A stretch of 64,000 bases of DNA from Meconema thalassinum (taxonomy: Eukaryota; Arthropoda; Insecta; Orthoptera; Tettigoniidae), in NCBI GenBank assembly GCA_946902985.2, contig OX336391.1, positions 72,393,947 through 72,457,946 on the forward strand. Direction: 5' to 3'. Shown piece by piece: positions 11,600-22,970 of the stretch. A program made the translations under genes and the position numbers. Every line of letters begins with the position of its first letter. The stretch's first letter is position 1. The notes beneath the pieces were generated by a model. It was not told where the DNA came from. It worked only from the letters and a program-made list of their open reading frames with translations, and ran no database searches.

Positions 11600-14553
11600 T
11601 GTTGTTTGAGTCTTCAGTCTTTTGACTGGTTTGATGCAGCTCTCCATGTCTCCCTGTCCTGAGCTAATCGTTTCATCTCTACATAGCTACCACACCCTAC
11701 ATCCGAGGCAATCTGTTTAACATATTCTAACCTTGGACTACCCCTACAGTTCTTGTCCTCGACCCTTCCTTCCATAACTAAGCTTGCTATTCCTGGGTGT
11801 CTTAGTATGTGTCCTACCAACCTATCTCTTCTCTTCATTAGCAGTCGCCAGAAACATCTCTCCTCTCCCACTCGTCTTAATACCTCTTTGTTTGTAACCC
11901 TATCTACCCATCTGATCTTCATCATTCTCCTGTAACACCACATTTCAAATGCTTCAATTCTCCTCTTTTCTGCTGCACCAATAGTCCAAGTTTCACTTCC
12001 ATAGAGCGCCACGCTCCAGACAAAGGCTTTCAAAAATGACTTCCTAATACCTAAATCTATATTCGATGTCAGCAGATTCCTTTTTTGTAGAAATGCTTTT
12101 CTTGCCTGAGCCAACCTACTTTTTATATCCTCTTTGCTTCGTCCATCACTGGTTATTCTGCTTCCTAAGTAACAGAAGTCTCCTACTTCCTTCAGCTTTT
12201 CACCTGCCAATTTGATCTCCATAGAGGTTTCTGATTTATTTCGGCTGCATTCCAGTATTTTTGTTTTACATTTATTAATTTTCATCATGAAATCTTTCCG
12301 TAAGACAGAGTCCTTACCATTCAAAAACTCATTCAAATCCTCAGGCTTGTCAGCCAAGATGACGATGTCATCAGCAAATCTCAGAGTTGAAATTATTTCT
12401 CCTTGAATCTTCACTCCCACTTTAAATTTTTCTCTAATTTCCTTCATTGCTTGTTCAATGTAAAGATTGAAAAGTATGGGTGATAAGTTGCAGCCTTGCC
12501 TTACACCTTTCTGAATACCAGCTTCTCTCTCATGTCCTTCAACTCGAATGACTGCTGTCTGGTTTCTGTATAGATTGTATATCACCCTCCTATCCCTGTA
12601 CTTTATTCCAATCGATTTCAAAATGTCAAACAATTTAGTCCAATCAACGTTATCAAAAGCTTTTTCTAAGTCTACAAAATCCATGAACGTTCTCTTATCT
12701 TTCCTTATTCTACCTTCCAAAATCAGCCTAAGACTTAGTACAGCTTCCTTTGTTCCTACATTTCACCTGAAACCAAACTGGTCTTCACCCAACTCCGTTT
12801 CTATCTGGCTCTCAATCCTCTTGTAAATTATTCTAGACAGGATCTTTGAAGCATGAGTAATCAAGCTGATTGTACGGTAATCTTCACATCTGTCAGCTCC
12901 CACTTTCTTTGGTATAGGGATGATTACATTCTTCTTGAAATCAGGGGGTACCTCACCTGTCTCATAAATCCTACACACCAAGTGAAATAACCTGATCAGA
13001 CCTTCATCTCCTATGCAGCGTAGCAACTCAATCGGTATATCATCTATGCCTGGAGCTTTGTTCCTGCTTAAGTCTTCCAATGCTCTGTCAAATTCTGATC
13101 TCAATATTAAATCTCCTTTTGCATTCTCATCAATTTCCTCCTCCCTTTCCATTACACGATTCTCAATCTCCTTTCCCTTATACAAACACTCTATGTACGA
13201 TTTCCATCTCTCAACCTTTTCTTCCCTACCTGTTACAGGCATTCCATATGTGTTCTTAATATTACAGCACTTAGTCTTCTTTTCCCCAAAAGTATTCTTA
13301 ATCCTTCGATAAGCTGTGTCTACTTTTCCTAATTTCAGACAATTTTCTATACCTGCACATTTCTCTTTCAACCATTCTTCTTTCGCTTCCTTGCACTTCT
13401 TGTTAACCTCATTTCTCAGACGTCTGTATTCTGCTTTCCCCTTTTCATCTCTTACATTCTTGTGCTTCCGCCTTTCATCCATCAATTCTAGTATATCCTG
13501 AGTGATCCACGGTTTTCTACCTATTCTCTCTTTCCTACCTATGTTTTCTTCTGCGGATTTTGTTATTTCATTCTTCAAAAGTGCCCATTCGTCTGCAATT
13601 GAAGTTTGTTTAGGGTTTTTCATTAGTCCTTCCTTTATACTCTTCTTGAATCTTTCGTTTACATTCTTCTCTTTCAGTCTGTCTATTGCCCACCTTTTTG
13701 GCTTTTGAATTTTCTTCAGTTTCTTCAACTTTAATCTGCATTTCATTACAACCAGATTGTGGTCAGAGTTTATGTCAGCACCAGGATATGTTTTACAATC
13801 CAAAATCTGGTTTCGAAACCTCTGCTTGACCATAATGAAGTCGATTTGGTAATGCCCTGTATCTCCTGGTCTCATCCATGTGAATATTCTTCTATTGTGG
13901 TTATTGAATAAGGTGTTAGCTATGACCAACTCATGCTCAGTGCAGAATTCTACCAGCCTGCTTCCTCGATCATTCCTTTCACCTAATCCGAAATCTCCTA
14001 CTATCTTCCCTTCTCTACCTTTTCCTACCACAGCATTCCAATCTCCCATTACTATAACATTTTCATCACCCTTGATATACCTCAGAATTTCGTCTATTTC
14101 TTCGTAGACCTTTTCAACATCATCATCATCAGCTTGACTGGTAGGCATATAGACTTGTACCACTGTGGTGCAGGTAGGTTTAGTATTTATTTTTGCTACA
14201 ATAATCCGTTCACTATATTGCTCATAATATTCCACCCGCTGTCCAAGTTTCCTACTCAATATGAGGCCAACCCCTGCTTGGCCATTGTTTGATTTAGTGC
14301 TAATGACCCTATAGTCTCCTGACCAAAAGTCCTGCTCTTCCTGCCAGCGCATTTCACTAATCCCAACCAAATCCAACCTCAACTTATCCATTTCCCTTTC
14401 TAAGTTTTCTAACCTTCCATTTCCTAGCAGGCTTCTAACATTCCACGCTCCGATCCGTAGAATGTCAGATTTCCTCTTTGTCACTTCTGTGATGTTAACC
14501 CCCTCTCGAGTAGTCCCAACCCGGAGATCCGAACGGGGGACTAGTTTACCTCC
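11600..14553 (-). mobile_element. RTE-clade non-LTR retrotransposon, copy 1 (5'-truncated)
   Basis: The element is inserted into a SINE. Comparison with the intact SINE at 7101 gives the junctions, with GGATGT on both sides (11594-11599 and 14554-14559) as the target duplication. The 3' end on the minus strand is a short AAC-rich tail directly after the coding region, typical of RTE elements with almost no 3' UTR. The 5' end stops at the codons for GGKLVPRSD, about ten codons after the start seen in copy 2, so it is slightly truncated. Confidence 0.85.
11614..14553 (-). pseudogene. RTE endonuclease-reverse transcriptase with one nonsense mutation
   Basis: The 980-codon frame encodes an AP-type endonuclease followed by a reverse transcriptase, which nick target DNA and copy element RNA into it. 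Endonuclease signatures are GAWNVRSLLG, GISEMRWQ, VMGDWNAVVG and INSDHNLVV. The reverse transcriptase has VDLEKAFDNVDW, GVRQGCNLSPILFNLY and the catalytic FADDI. A C-terminal VGHILRHPG segment and GSPRLEYVKQI are typical of the RTE clade. A single AGA-to-TGA change just after EDQFGFR (near 12763) splits the frame; copy 2 has Arg there. Otherwise the frame is open. Upstream the frame reads on into SINE sequence, which is not original. Confidence 0.9.
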
Positions 14554-14570
14554 GGATGTAAAACCAATAA

Positions 14571-14602
<32 letters not shown>
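14554..14602 (+). mobile_element. SINE copy, right part with ATT tail
   Basis: Continuation of the SINE at 11393 after the RTE insertion: GGATGTAAAACC, then ten or so ATT units. Confidence 0.75.
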
Positions 14603-14603
<1 letters not shown>

Positions 14604-15502
14604 ATATACGACCTGCCGTGGGCAACATCCAACTTTGAGTTGAGGCATGTCTTTACACGTCTGGTTGTGCATGGCTTTCACAACCCCAATTGAATTAACA
14701 AATCTTTCCATGACCCTTCAGAGACGTGTGTATACAAACTATGTGGATATTTTCGATTGCTATTTGCCTGAAATAAAAGTAGTAATTAATAACATGAACT
14801 AACACCAACGGCTTGAATTCAGTTACTATGTGAAATCGTTTTGTTCTTAATTTCAAATAACATTTTCAAGTAACGCAAAATAGGCTGTTACAAACCCTTT
14901 AAAATAAAAAGTAAAAATGTATCGTAGTATCATCTTGTCATTCTTCAAATTCGATGTGCATAGAATGCCAATTGTATAATAATCAATGGAGCCCCACGTA
15001 GACTAGTCGTGACATCTAGTGGTGAAATATCGAACAATATAATCCTAACAGAGCGAGTGCATTCTAGCGGCCAGAAGAAGAAACTTTTCAATAAAATCTG
15101 GAAGTTAATAAGTAGGTCGGCATGCAGTTACCTTTTTGGCAGCTAGATGTCTCGAGTAAATCTGCTGGCGAATTATGTTTTAATTAAATATATATTTTAC
15201 ACCATAATATGCACAATATAACGCTTAATTTTAAAACGTCTGAGTCATTACAAAACAATAAACATATAACATTTCAAGCAAAAACCTAGCTCTGATCGGG
15301 TTTGAACCATAGGCATTTGAGCGATAGGCTAACACTCTACCACTGAGCTAATTGTGTCAACGAATATCGTTCTATATAAAATGACTTACATAGAACTTGT
15401 TAACAAATAATGATTTATACTAAACGATTTCATCACTGGAGTATATTATTTATATATAAAGCATTTCATACAAAGTTTATTTATTTTGTATCAGTACGCT
15501 AT
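14603..15502 (+). repeat. Segmental duplication, copy B, second part
   Basis: It matches 7413-8310 at high identity, including the pseudo-tRNA, and ends at AGTACGCTAT where RTE copy 2 begins. Confidence 0.9.
15290..15360 (-). pseudogene. Degenerate tRNA-like sequence, duplicate
   Basis: Copy of 8099-8171 with the same intact D-arm motif and broken acceptor pairing. One change lies in the anticodon-arm region. Confidence 0.4.
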
Positions 15503-15515
15503 GTTGTTTGAATCT

Positions 15516-17109
15516 TCAGTCTTTTGACTGGTTTGATGCAGCTCTCCATGCCTCCCTGTCCTGAGCTAATCGTTTCATCTCTACATAACTACCACACCCT
15601 ACATCTGAGGCAATCTGTTTAACATATTCTAACCTTGGTCTACCCCTAAGGTTCTTGTCCTCGACCCTTCCTTCCATAACTAAGCTTGCTATTCCTGGGT
15701 GTCTTAGTATGTGTCCTACCAACCCATCTCTTCTCTTCATTAGCAGTCGCCAGAAACATCTCTCCTCTCCCACTCGTCTTAATACCTCTATGTTTGTAAC
15801 CCTATCTACCCATCTGATCTTCATCATTCTCCTGTAACACCACATTTCAAATGCCTCTATTCTCCTCTTTTCTGCTGCACCAATAGTCCAAGTTTCACTT
15901 CCATAGAGCGCCACGCTCCAGACAAAGGCTTTCAAAAAAGACTTCCTAATACCTAAATCTATATTCGATGTCAGCAGATTCCTTTTTTGTAGAAAAGCTT
16001 TCTTTGCCTGAGCCAACCTACTTTTTATATCCTCTTTACTTCGTCCATCACTGGTTATTCTACTTCCTAAGTAACAGAAGTCTTCTACTTCCTTCAGCTT
16101 TTCACCTGTCAATTTGATCTCCATAGAGGTTTCTGATTTATTTCGGCTGCATTCCAGTATTTTTGTTTTACATTTATTAATTTTCATCATGAATTCTTTC
16201 TGTAAGACGGAGTCCATACCATTCAAAAACTCATTCAAATCCTCAGGCTTGTCGGCCAAGATGACTATGTCATCAGCAAATCTCAGAGTTGAAATTATTT
16301 CTCCTTGAATCTTCACTCCCACTTTAAATTTTTCTCTAATTTCCTTCATTGCTTGTTCAATGTAAAGATTGAAAAGTATGGGTGATAAGTTGCAGCCTTG
16401 CCTTACACCTTTCTGAATACCAGCTTCTCTCTCATGTCCTTCAACTCGAATGACTGCTGTCTGGTTTCTGTATAGGTTGTATATCACCCTCCTATCCCTG
16501 TACTTTGTTCCAATCGATTTCAAAATGTCAAACAATTTAGTCCAATCAACGTTATCAAAAGCTTTTTCTAAGTCTACAAAAGCTATGAACGTTCTCTTAT
16601 CTTTCCTTATTCTACCTTCCAAAATCAGCCTAAGACTTAGTACAGCTTCCCTTGTTCCTACATTTCTCCTGAAACCAAACTGGTCTTCACCCAACTCCGT
16701 TTCTATCTGGCTTTCAATCCTCTTGTAAATTATCCTAGACAGGATCTTTGAAGCATGAGTAATCAAGCTGATTGTACGGTAATCTTCACATCTGTCAGCT
16801 CCCACTTTCTTTGGTATAGGGATGATTACATTCTTCTTGAAATCAGGGGGTACCTCACCTGTCTCATAAATCCTACACACCAAGTGAAATAACCTGATCA
16901 GACCTTCATCTCCTATGCAGCGTAGCAACTCAATCGGTATATCATCTATGCCTGGTGTTTTGTTCCGGCTTAAGTCTTCCAAAGCTCTATCAAATTCTGA
17001 TCTCAATATTAAATCTCCCTTCGCATCCTCATCAATTTCCTCCTCCCTTTCCATTACATGATTCTCAATCTCCTTTCCCTTATACAAACTCTCTATGTAA
17101 GCTTTCCAT
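15516..17109 (-). pseudogene. RTE copy 2, reverse transcriptase half
   Basis: Covers the linker after the endonuclease, the whole reverse transcriptase and the C-terminal region. The catalytic motif is FADDIVILAD and the fingers region reads GFRRNVGTREAVLSLRLI. The stretch around GVRQGCNLSPILF is also intact. It is about 95% identical in appearance to copy 1. The frame begins abruptly at the CR1 junction (17109) and its upstream half lies at 20461-21842, in the same frame. Alone it has no start and would not be made as a normal protein. Confidence 0.9.
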
Positions 17110-17455
17110 GTTGTTGCTCCATGTTGGGACGAACGATTTGAAGAAGAGGGCTACAGCTGATTACATCATGGGGGAGCTCTACGAAATAGGCAGAAAAGCT
17201 AAAAGCAAGTTTAGAAATGCAAAAATTATAATGAGTGGCATTGTTCGGCGGGGAGATGTTCCGTTAAGGCGAGTTAAGACTGTAAATGACCGCATGGACT
17301 GGGTATGTGCACAACTGGGATTAGTGTACGTAGAAGCTGACTGCTGGATTGGTGGCCGTGACTTCGCCCGAGACGGGCTGCATCTAAATCGACGGGGCGC
17401 TTACAACCTAGGGAGCCTACATGACAGGGTCATCGGTTCGTGCCGGCTTTTGTGA
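17110..17455 (+). pseudogene. CR1 ORF1 C-terminal fragment, SGNH/GDSL-esterase-like
   Basis: The remaining 115 or so codons start inside an SGNH-hydrolase-type fold. LLLHVGTNDL (from about 17112) matches the conserved block with G, N and D. DGLHLNRRGAYNLG near the end supplies the catalytic Asp and His block. Esterase domains in ORF1 are known in CR1 elements, where the protein binds RNA or assists retrotransposition. The N-terminal part with the catalytic Ser is lost to truncation. The frame ends in TGA at 17453-17455, directly in frame with ORF2. Confidence 0.75.
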
Positions 17456-20302
17456 GGAGGAGCAGGTCCAGAGGTTGCCAGCCGATGGGAACAGAAGGAG
17501 CTACTTCAAGATATTTGCTGCGGAGGTAAGACTCTAAGATTACTGCAGGTTAATTGTCAGAGTTTAGGAAATAAATTAATTGAATTTTGGAATCTTGTAG
17601 AGACGTATTCTCCGGACATTGTCATTGCAACTGAATCTTGGTTATATGAGGACATAAATAGTAGCGAAATAATTCAAGGGACCTACGAAATGTACAGAAG
17701 GGATCGGGGGAAGCGAGGTGGTGGGCTATTTATTTGTGTGCGCAAAAATATAGCTAGTTTCTTAAAGTGGGCTGATATGGATCATGAAATGTTATGTGTA
17801 CAAATTTCGGATAAAGGAAATAAATTCCCTCTTCAGGTGATAGGGGCGTATAGAGCACCGAAAGATAACTTTTCTCTCCTCGAAACACTGTATGATAAAA
17901 CTTGTACGGGTAATGCTATGAAAAAGAGCATACTAATTGCTGGAGATTTAAACCTCCCCAAAGTAGACTGGTCTGGTGAGTCAACTAACTGTGGTCAAGC
18001 TCAGAGCGCTGCAAATAAATTCTTAAGGGAGGGGGGATTTTCCCAAGTAGTTGACTTCCCAACTAGAGACAATAATACCTTAGATGTTTATCTCGTAAGG
18101 CCTGTAGAGCTGTATATTAACTGTCTGAAAGTACCAGGAATTAGTGACCATTCTGGGGTTGAATTAAATATTAGATATGGTGACGTTACAAAATTTGACT
18201 CTGATGTAGCAAAAAAGATCATATTCCAGTATCGCAGGGCGGATCAGGGCAAGTTTCAGGGGTATTTGAATGAGTTATTTGTAGGATGGGCATCGGAAGG
18301 AAATCACATTAATATCCTTTGGACTAACTTTTTGAAAATTTTAAATAGCGCTGTTGATAAATTTGTCCCATTTAAATTGCTGAAACAAAACCCAGACCCT
18401 GAGTATTACACACGAGAAATTAGGAGACTAAAACGGAAAATTAGGAAATTATTCAATAAAAGACATGATAGTGACAAGTATATGTTGAAATTTAAGTCCT
18501 TATCAAGAGAGCTCGTCTTAAAAAAGAGGGCTGCTCATGACAGTTATATGCAAGGTTTACTTGGTTCGGGAGGGGGTGGGTGGAAAAAAATTTACAGTTA
18601 TGTTAGGAGAAGAAAGGGAAATTCAAATAATTTGTCGATGATAATGTCCGGTGACGGTAAATTAATTACTGAGAAACAGGCCATTGCTAATGAATTAAAT
18701 GTCTTTTACGGTAGTGTGTTCAATAAATCCAATAGCTGTGTGTTGGACCTTAACGACGAATCAGGGGCTCCCCTGTTCGAAATAAACCAGTCAGCAATTG
18801 TAAAGCTAATACAAAAACTGCGTTTCAATGTATCAAAGGGTCCTGATAATATTGTTAGTGAAGTACTTAAATTAGGAGGTAGGGCCGTGGCACGATACTT
18901 GGAGGTGATATTTAATGTGTCCATAAACAATGCGCAAATCCCAGATGACTGGAAAAGAGCTACGGTAGTCCCAATATTTAAGGGAGGGAGCAGACTTGAA
19001 TTGGGCAACTACAGGCCGGTTAGCCTTACGTCCATCGTTTGTAAGCAGATGGAGCATCTCATTTGCGACTACTTGAGGGAACAGTGGGAAACATCATCAT
19101 GGTTTAATGATAGGCAGCATGGATTTCGGAAAGGTTACTCATGCGAGAGTCAGATGCTATCACTTTTTCAAGACATTAGCGAATCGTTAGACCATGGAGT
19201 TTCAGTCGACGCCGTGGTTATAGATTTTGCGAAGGCATTTGATGTTGTGCCGCATGACATGCTACTCCATAAATTAGCTTCGACGAAGATTGATAGAAGA
19301 GTAATTTTATGGATCCAAGAATTTTTGACGGGTCGTTCCCAGAAAGTGAAAGTCGAAGGCATATTCTCGGATGAAATTACCGTAACGTCCGGTATCCCTC
19401 AGGGCAGCGTAATCGGAACTTTGTTGTTTTTGGCGTTTATAAATGACTTACCAAATGGAATTCGCAGTGACTGTCGATTGTTTGCGGATGATTGTGTAAT
19501 ATATCGAAAGATACATGACTCACAAGACAATGCAGTGCTGCAAGAGGACCTGAACCTGGTCTATAAGTGGGCGATTGTAAATAAAATGAAAATAAACACA
19601 AGAAAATGTAGTCTCTTAAAAATAGGGAAAGTGCGAAGGCAGGATTTTCAATATAACATTGGCTCGGAAATACTTGTAGAAGAAGATTCTTGCACATATT
19701 TGGGCGTTCACGTAAGGAATGATATGAAATGGAGTAGTCATGTAGGATGTGTAGTTTCAAAAGCTTACAAATCCCTGCACTTTGTAATGAGGGTATTAAA
19801 AGGAAGTAGTACCTCTGCTAAAGAATTAGGCTATTTGTCACTTGTAAGACCTATCCTGGAATATGCCTCGGCGGTTTGGGATCCATATCAAGTAGGGCTC
19901 ATCAATGAGTTGGAAATGGTACAAAGAAAGGCCGCTAGATTTGTGCTCAGTGACTTTAATCCCAGGAGCAGTGTGAGCAGTATGTTAAAGAAACTTGGGT
20001 GGGAATCACTGGAGGCTAGGAGGATGAAATTTAGACTCTGCGCTATGTACAACACGTATACAAATCAACCAGCATGGGATGAGCTTAGCAAACGATTGGG
20101 AAAGCCCACTTACATGGGTAGGAGCGATCATCCTTTCAAAGTTAAGGGCCGACCACAGCGAACAAATTATGGTAAATATTCTTTTGTAAACCGTGCCATT
20201 GATAACTGGAACTCTCTACCTGCCGCAGTCTTAGAGCCTTTTCCCAAACATATAGGTGTGTTTAAGAAAATACTGACTATTTGTGTAAATACTCCAGTTT
20301 AA
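17456..20302 (+). CDS. CR1-type ORF2: endonuclease and reverse transcriptase
   Basis: The frame is open from the codon after the ORF1 stop; the first ATG is at 17690, which would remove the N-terminal part of the endonuclease. Upstream residues LLQVNCQSLGNKLIEFWNLV and IVIATESWL are clearly endonuclease, so the protein must start before that ATG, by reinitiation, readthrough or a non-ATG start. Further endonuclease motifs are IAGDLNLPKVDW and SDHSGVELN. The reverse transcriptase has VVIDFAKAFDVVPHDMLL, GIPQGSVIGTLLF and the catalytic FADDCV. The C-terminal region has the usual YLGVHVRNDMKWSSHV and VRPILEYASAVWDP. No stop or frameshift interrupts about 948 codons, so the copy is young. The jockey clade is a less likely alternative. 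Confidence 0.85.
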   Translation, partial: GGAGPEVASRWEQKELLQDICCGGKTLRLLQVNCQSLGNKLIEFWNLVETYSPDIVIATESWLYEDINSSEIIQGTYEMYRRDRGKRGGGLFICVRKNIASFLKWADMDHEMLCVQISDKGNKFPLQVIGAYRAPKDNFSLLETLYDKTCTGNAMKKSILIAGDLNLPKVDWSGESTNCGQAQSAANKFLREGGFSQVVDFPTRDNNTLDVYLVRPVELYINCLKVPGISDHSGVELNIRYGDVTKFDSDVAKKIIFQYRRADQGKFQGYLNELFVGWASEGNHINILWTNFLKILNSAVDKFVPFKLLKQNPDPEYYTREIRRLKRKIRKLFNKRHDSDKYMLKFKSLSRELVLKKRAAHDSYMQGLLGSGGGGWKKIYSYVRRRKGNSNNLSMIMSGDGKLITEKQAIANELNVFYGSVFNKSNSCVLDLNDESGAPLFEINQSAIVKLIQKLRFNVSKGPDNIVSEVLKLGGRAVARYLEVIFNVSINNAQIPDDWKRATVVPIFKGGSRLELGNYRPVSLTSIVCKQMEHLICDYLREQWETSSWFNDRQHGFRKGYSCESQMLSLFQDISESLDHGVSVDAVVIDFAKAFDVVPHDMLLHKLASTKIDRRVILWIQEFLTGRSQKVKVEGIFSDEITVTSGIPQGSVIGTLLFLAFINDLPNGIRSDCRLFADDCVIYRKIHDSQDNAVLQEDLNLVYKWAIVNKMKINTRKCSLLKIGKVRRQDFQYNIGSEILVEEDSCTYLGVHVRNDMKWSSHVGCVVSKAYKSLHFVMRVLKGSSTSAKELGYLSLVRPILEYASAVWDPYQVGLINELEMVQRKAARFVLSDFNPRSSVSSMLKKLGWESLEARRMKFRLCAMYNTYTNQPAWDELSKRLGKPTYMGRSDHPFKVKGRPQRTNYGKYSFVNRAIDNWNSLPAAVLEPFPKHIGVFKKILTICVNTPV

Positions 20303-20337
20303 TTGTTGTATAATTGTTATTGAATTGTTATGTTTAA

Positions 20338-20394
20338 TTATGTATTGTTATGTATAATTATGTATTGTTATGTATAATTATGTATTTGTTATGT
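20338..20394. repeat. Short tandem repeat in CR1 3' UTR
   Basis: Three or so units of about 19-20 bp with the core TATGTATTGTTATGTATAAT. Confidence 0.8.
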
Positions 20395-20460
20395 ATATCC
20401 AATTTGCCACCGGGGGACACACCCCCCATTGCAAATAAATGAATGAATGAATGAATGAAT

Positions 20461-21842
20461 CTCTCAACCTTTTCTTCCCTATCTGTTAGAGGCTTTCCAT
20501 TTGTGTCCTTAATATTACAGCACTTAGTCTTCTTTTCCCCAAAAGTATTCTTAATCCTTCGATAAGCTGTGTCTACTTTTCCTAATTTCAGACAATTTTC
20601 TATACCTGCACATTTCTCTTTCAACCATTCTTCTTTCGCTTCCTTGCACTTCTTGTTAACCTCATTTCTCAGACGTCTGTATTCTGCTTTCCCCTTTTCA
20701 TCTCTTACATTCTTGTGCTTCCGCCTTTCATCCATCAATTCTAGTATATCCTGAGTGATCCACGGTTTTCTACCTATTCTCTCTTTCCTACCTATGTTTT
20801 CTTCTGCGGATTTTGTTATTTCATTCTTCAAAAGTGCCCATTCGTCTGCAATTGAAGTTTGTTTAGGGTTTTTCATTAGTCCTTCCTTTATACTCTTCTT
20901 GAATCTTTCGTTTACATTCTTCTCTTTCAGTCTGTCTATTGCCCACCTTTTTGGCTTTTGAATTTTCTTCAGTTTCTTCAACTTTAATCTGCATTTCATT
21001 ACAACCAGATTGTGGTCAGAGTTTATGTCAGCACCAGGATATGTTTTACAATCCAAAATCTGGTTTCGAAACCTCTGCTTGACCATAATGAAGTCGATTT
21101 GGTAATGCCCTGTATCTCCTGGTCTCATCCATGTGAATATTCTTCTATTGTGGTTATTGAATAAGGTGTTAGCTATGACCAACTCATGCTCAGTGCAGAA
21201 TTCTACCAGCCTGCTTCCTCGATCATTCCTTTCACCTAATCCGAAATCTCCTACTATCTTCCCTTCTCTCCCTTTTCCTACCACAGCATTCCAATCTCCC
21301 ATTACTATAACATTTTCATCACCCTTGATATACCTCAGAATTTCGTCTATTTCTTCGTAGACCTTTTCAACATCCTCATCATCAGCTTGACTGGTAGGCA
21401 TATAGACTTGTACCACTGTGGTGCAGGTAGGTTTAGTATTGATTTTTGCTACAATAATCCGTTCACTATATTGTTCATAATATTCCACCCGCTGTCCAAG
21501 TTTCCTACTCAATATGAGGCCAACCCCTGCTTGGCCATTGTTTGATTTAGTGCTAATGACCCTATAGTCTCCTGACCAAAAGTCCTGTTCTTCCTGCCAG
21601 CGCATTTCACTAATCCCAACCAAATCCAACCTCAACCTATCCATTTCCCTTTCTAAGTTTTCTAACCTTCCACTTCCTAGCAGACTTCTAACATTCCACG
21701 CTCCGATCCGTAGAATGTCAGATTTCTTCTTTGTCACTTCTGTGATGTTAACCCCCTCTCGAGTAGTCCCCACCCGGAGATCCGAACGGGGGACTAGTTT
21801 ACCTCCGGATTGAAATTTTACAAGGGAGGAGGCCATCATCAC
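20461..21842 (-). pseudogene. RTE copy 2, endonuclease half
   Basis: Starts at 21842 with three Met codons and reads MMMASSLVKFQSGGKLVPRS, giving the original N-terminus that copy 1 lacks. The AP-endonuclease motifs GAWNVRSLLG, GISEMRWQ, VMGDWNAVVG and INSDHNLVV are intact. The lysine-rich linker follows. The frame passes into CR1 tail sequence at 20460, so the protein would end with a short foreign tail. Together with 15516-17109 it makes 991 codons plus stop. Confidence 0.9.
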
Positions 21843-22277
21843 ATGTAATTATGCATAGAGAGGTGCATATCCTCGGGAATAGCATACGGCTGTAGTTTCC
21901 CGTTGCTTTCAGCCGTGCAGCAGGACGCAGTGTAGCCATTATTTGGCTTATATTATCAATATCTTAACCGTCTATAAGACTAGTAAAGAATTGATTTATT
22001 CTGAAAGGCTGCTACTCCCTTTCAGAATAAGTAAAGAGCAATTCTACTAAACAAAAATACTAACCTTCTACCGTACTAACAATTAAATACCAAATTTCTA
22101 CTAACGAAAAAAAATACTAAAGTTCCACCAACAACAAATACTACCACTAAAACAATCTGTCACCAGGCACACTCACATGCACCCTCACACATCACAGTCT
22201 ACTGAAACAATGAACTATAACTAATAAACAATGCAACTGCTACCAGACACACTCACACACCACAGTCTATATTGCAT
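21843..22277 (-). promoter_or_regulatory. Probable 5' UTR/internal promoter region of RTE copy 2
   Basis: This stretch lies between the RTE start codon and the resumed duplication, so it arrived with the RTE. It is AC- and CACA-rich on the plus strand. No specific promoter motif is recognised. Confidence 0.45.
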
Positions 22278-22970
22278 GCTATATTGCATGCAATACTCAA
22301 ATTAGTGAAATATAAGTCAGGCACAAGATATCCGCTGCCATCTTGTCTTATTACTGAATCGGCTCAGCTTTTTAAATTCACGTCTGCACTATAGTATTAC
22401 AAAATAAACTTTTAATTTCGAACGTGCCTCTTTCTTTAGAACAGTTAAAACGATTCTCGGCTCGATAATCGGAACTGGTGGGTCCCATGATATGGATTAT
22501 AAAGTTTGCATAATTTGCACGGCCGCCATCCTGAAATGGCATGGTGGACGACCTTGTAGTTTGGTCACAAGACGCATCCTATACGAAGGTATGTTGTTAC
22601 CAAATTTGGTAGAGATCGGATGATTTGGTTAGTCGTTATTTGATTTTACGTTTTGAACGTTTGAGTGGCCGCCATTCAGTTTTAGTAAAGATGGCGGCGA
22701 TATAAAACATGACACTGAGGTGCCCTTTGCTTGTTGTACCTCTGTACCAAATTTCGTTCAATTCGGTTTCACCGTGTTCGAATTGATAGGGGGGGGGGCA
22801 TACATTCAGAGTACACACACTCACGCACACACATACACACAGACTCACACACATACACACACACAGACAGACACACATTGTTTGGCCCTGTAGTGATCTC
22901 ATAAGTCTACTTTAATTTTTTGCAAAAATCGAAAGTAGGCTAAAAATGCAAATTTACTAGTTTCTCCAGG
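22278..22970 (+). repeat. Segmental duplication, copy B, last part
   Basis: Matches about 8308-8965 with small indels, including the poly-G tract, the CA microsatellite (22811-22878) and the GCAAAAATCGAAAGTAGGCT segment. Confidence 0.9.

Larger units (their letters stand above)
17110..20460 (+). mobile_element. CR1-type non-LTR retrotransposon, 5'-truncated
   Basis: Inserted in opposite orientation into RTE copy 2. Comparison with RTE copy 1 gives a blunt insertion between TTTCCAT and CTCTCAACC with no target duplication, as is common for CR1/L2 elements. It contains the end of an ORF1 with an esterase-like domain, a complete-looking ORF2 and a 3' end of GAAT repeats (20437-20460). It has lost the 5' UTR and most of ORF1. 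Confidence 0.85.
15503..22277 (-). mobile_element. RTE-clade retrotransposon, copy 2, full length but split by CR1
   Basis: Inserted into copy B of the duplication after GCTAT, which reappears at 22278-22282. Unlike copy 1, it keeps the natural start of the coding region and about 435 bp of upstream sequence. A CR1-type element interrupts it at 17110-20460. Removing that insertion leaves an exactly in-frame coding region of 2976 bp with no stop, so this copy was intact before it was hit. Confidence 0.8.

Noticed and set aside
13013..14107. Plus-strand frames opposite the RTE coding region
   Set aside because: Antisense shadows of the retrotransposon gene, repeated at 20569-21360 for the same reason.
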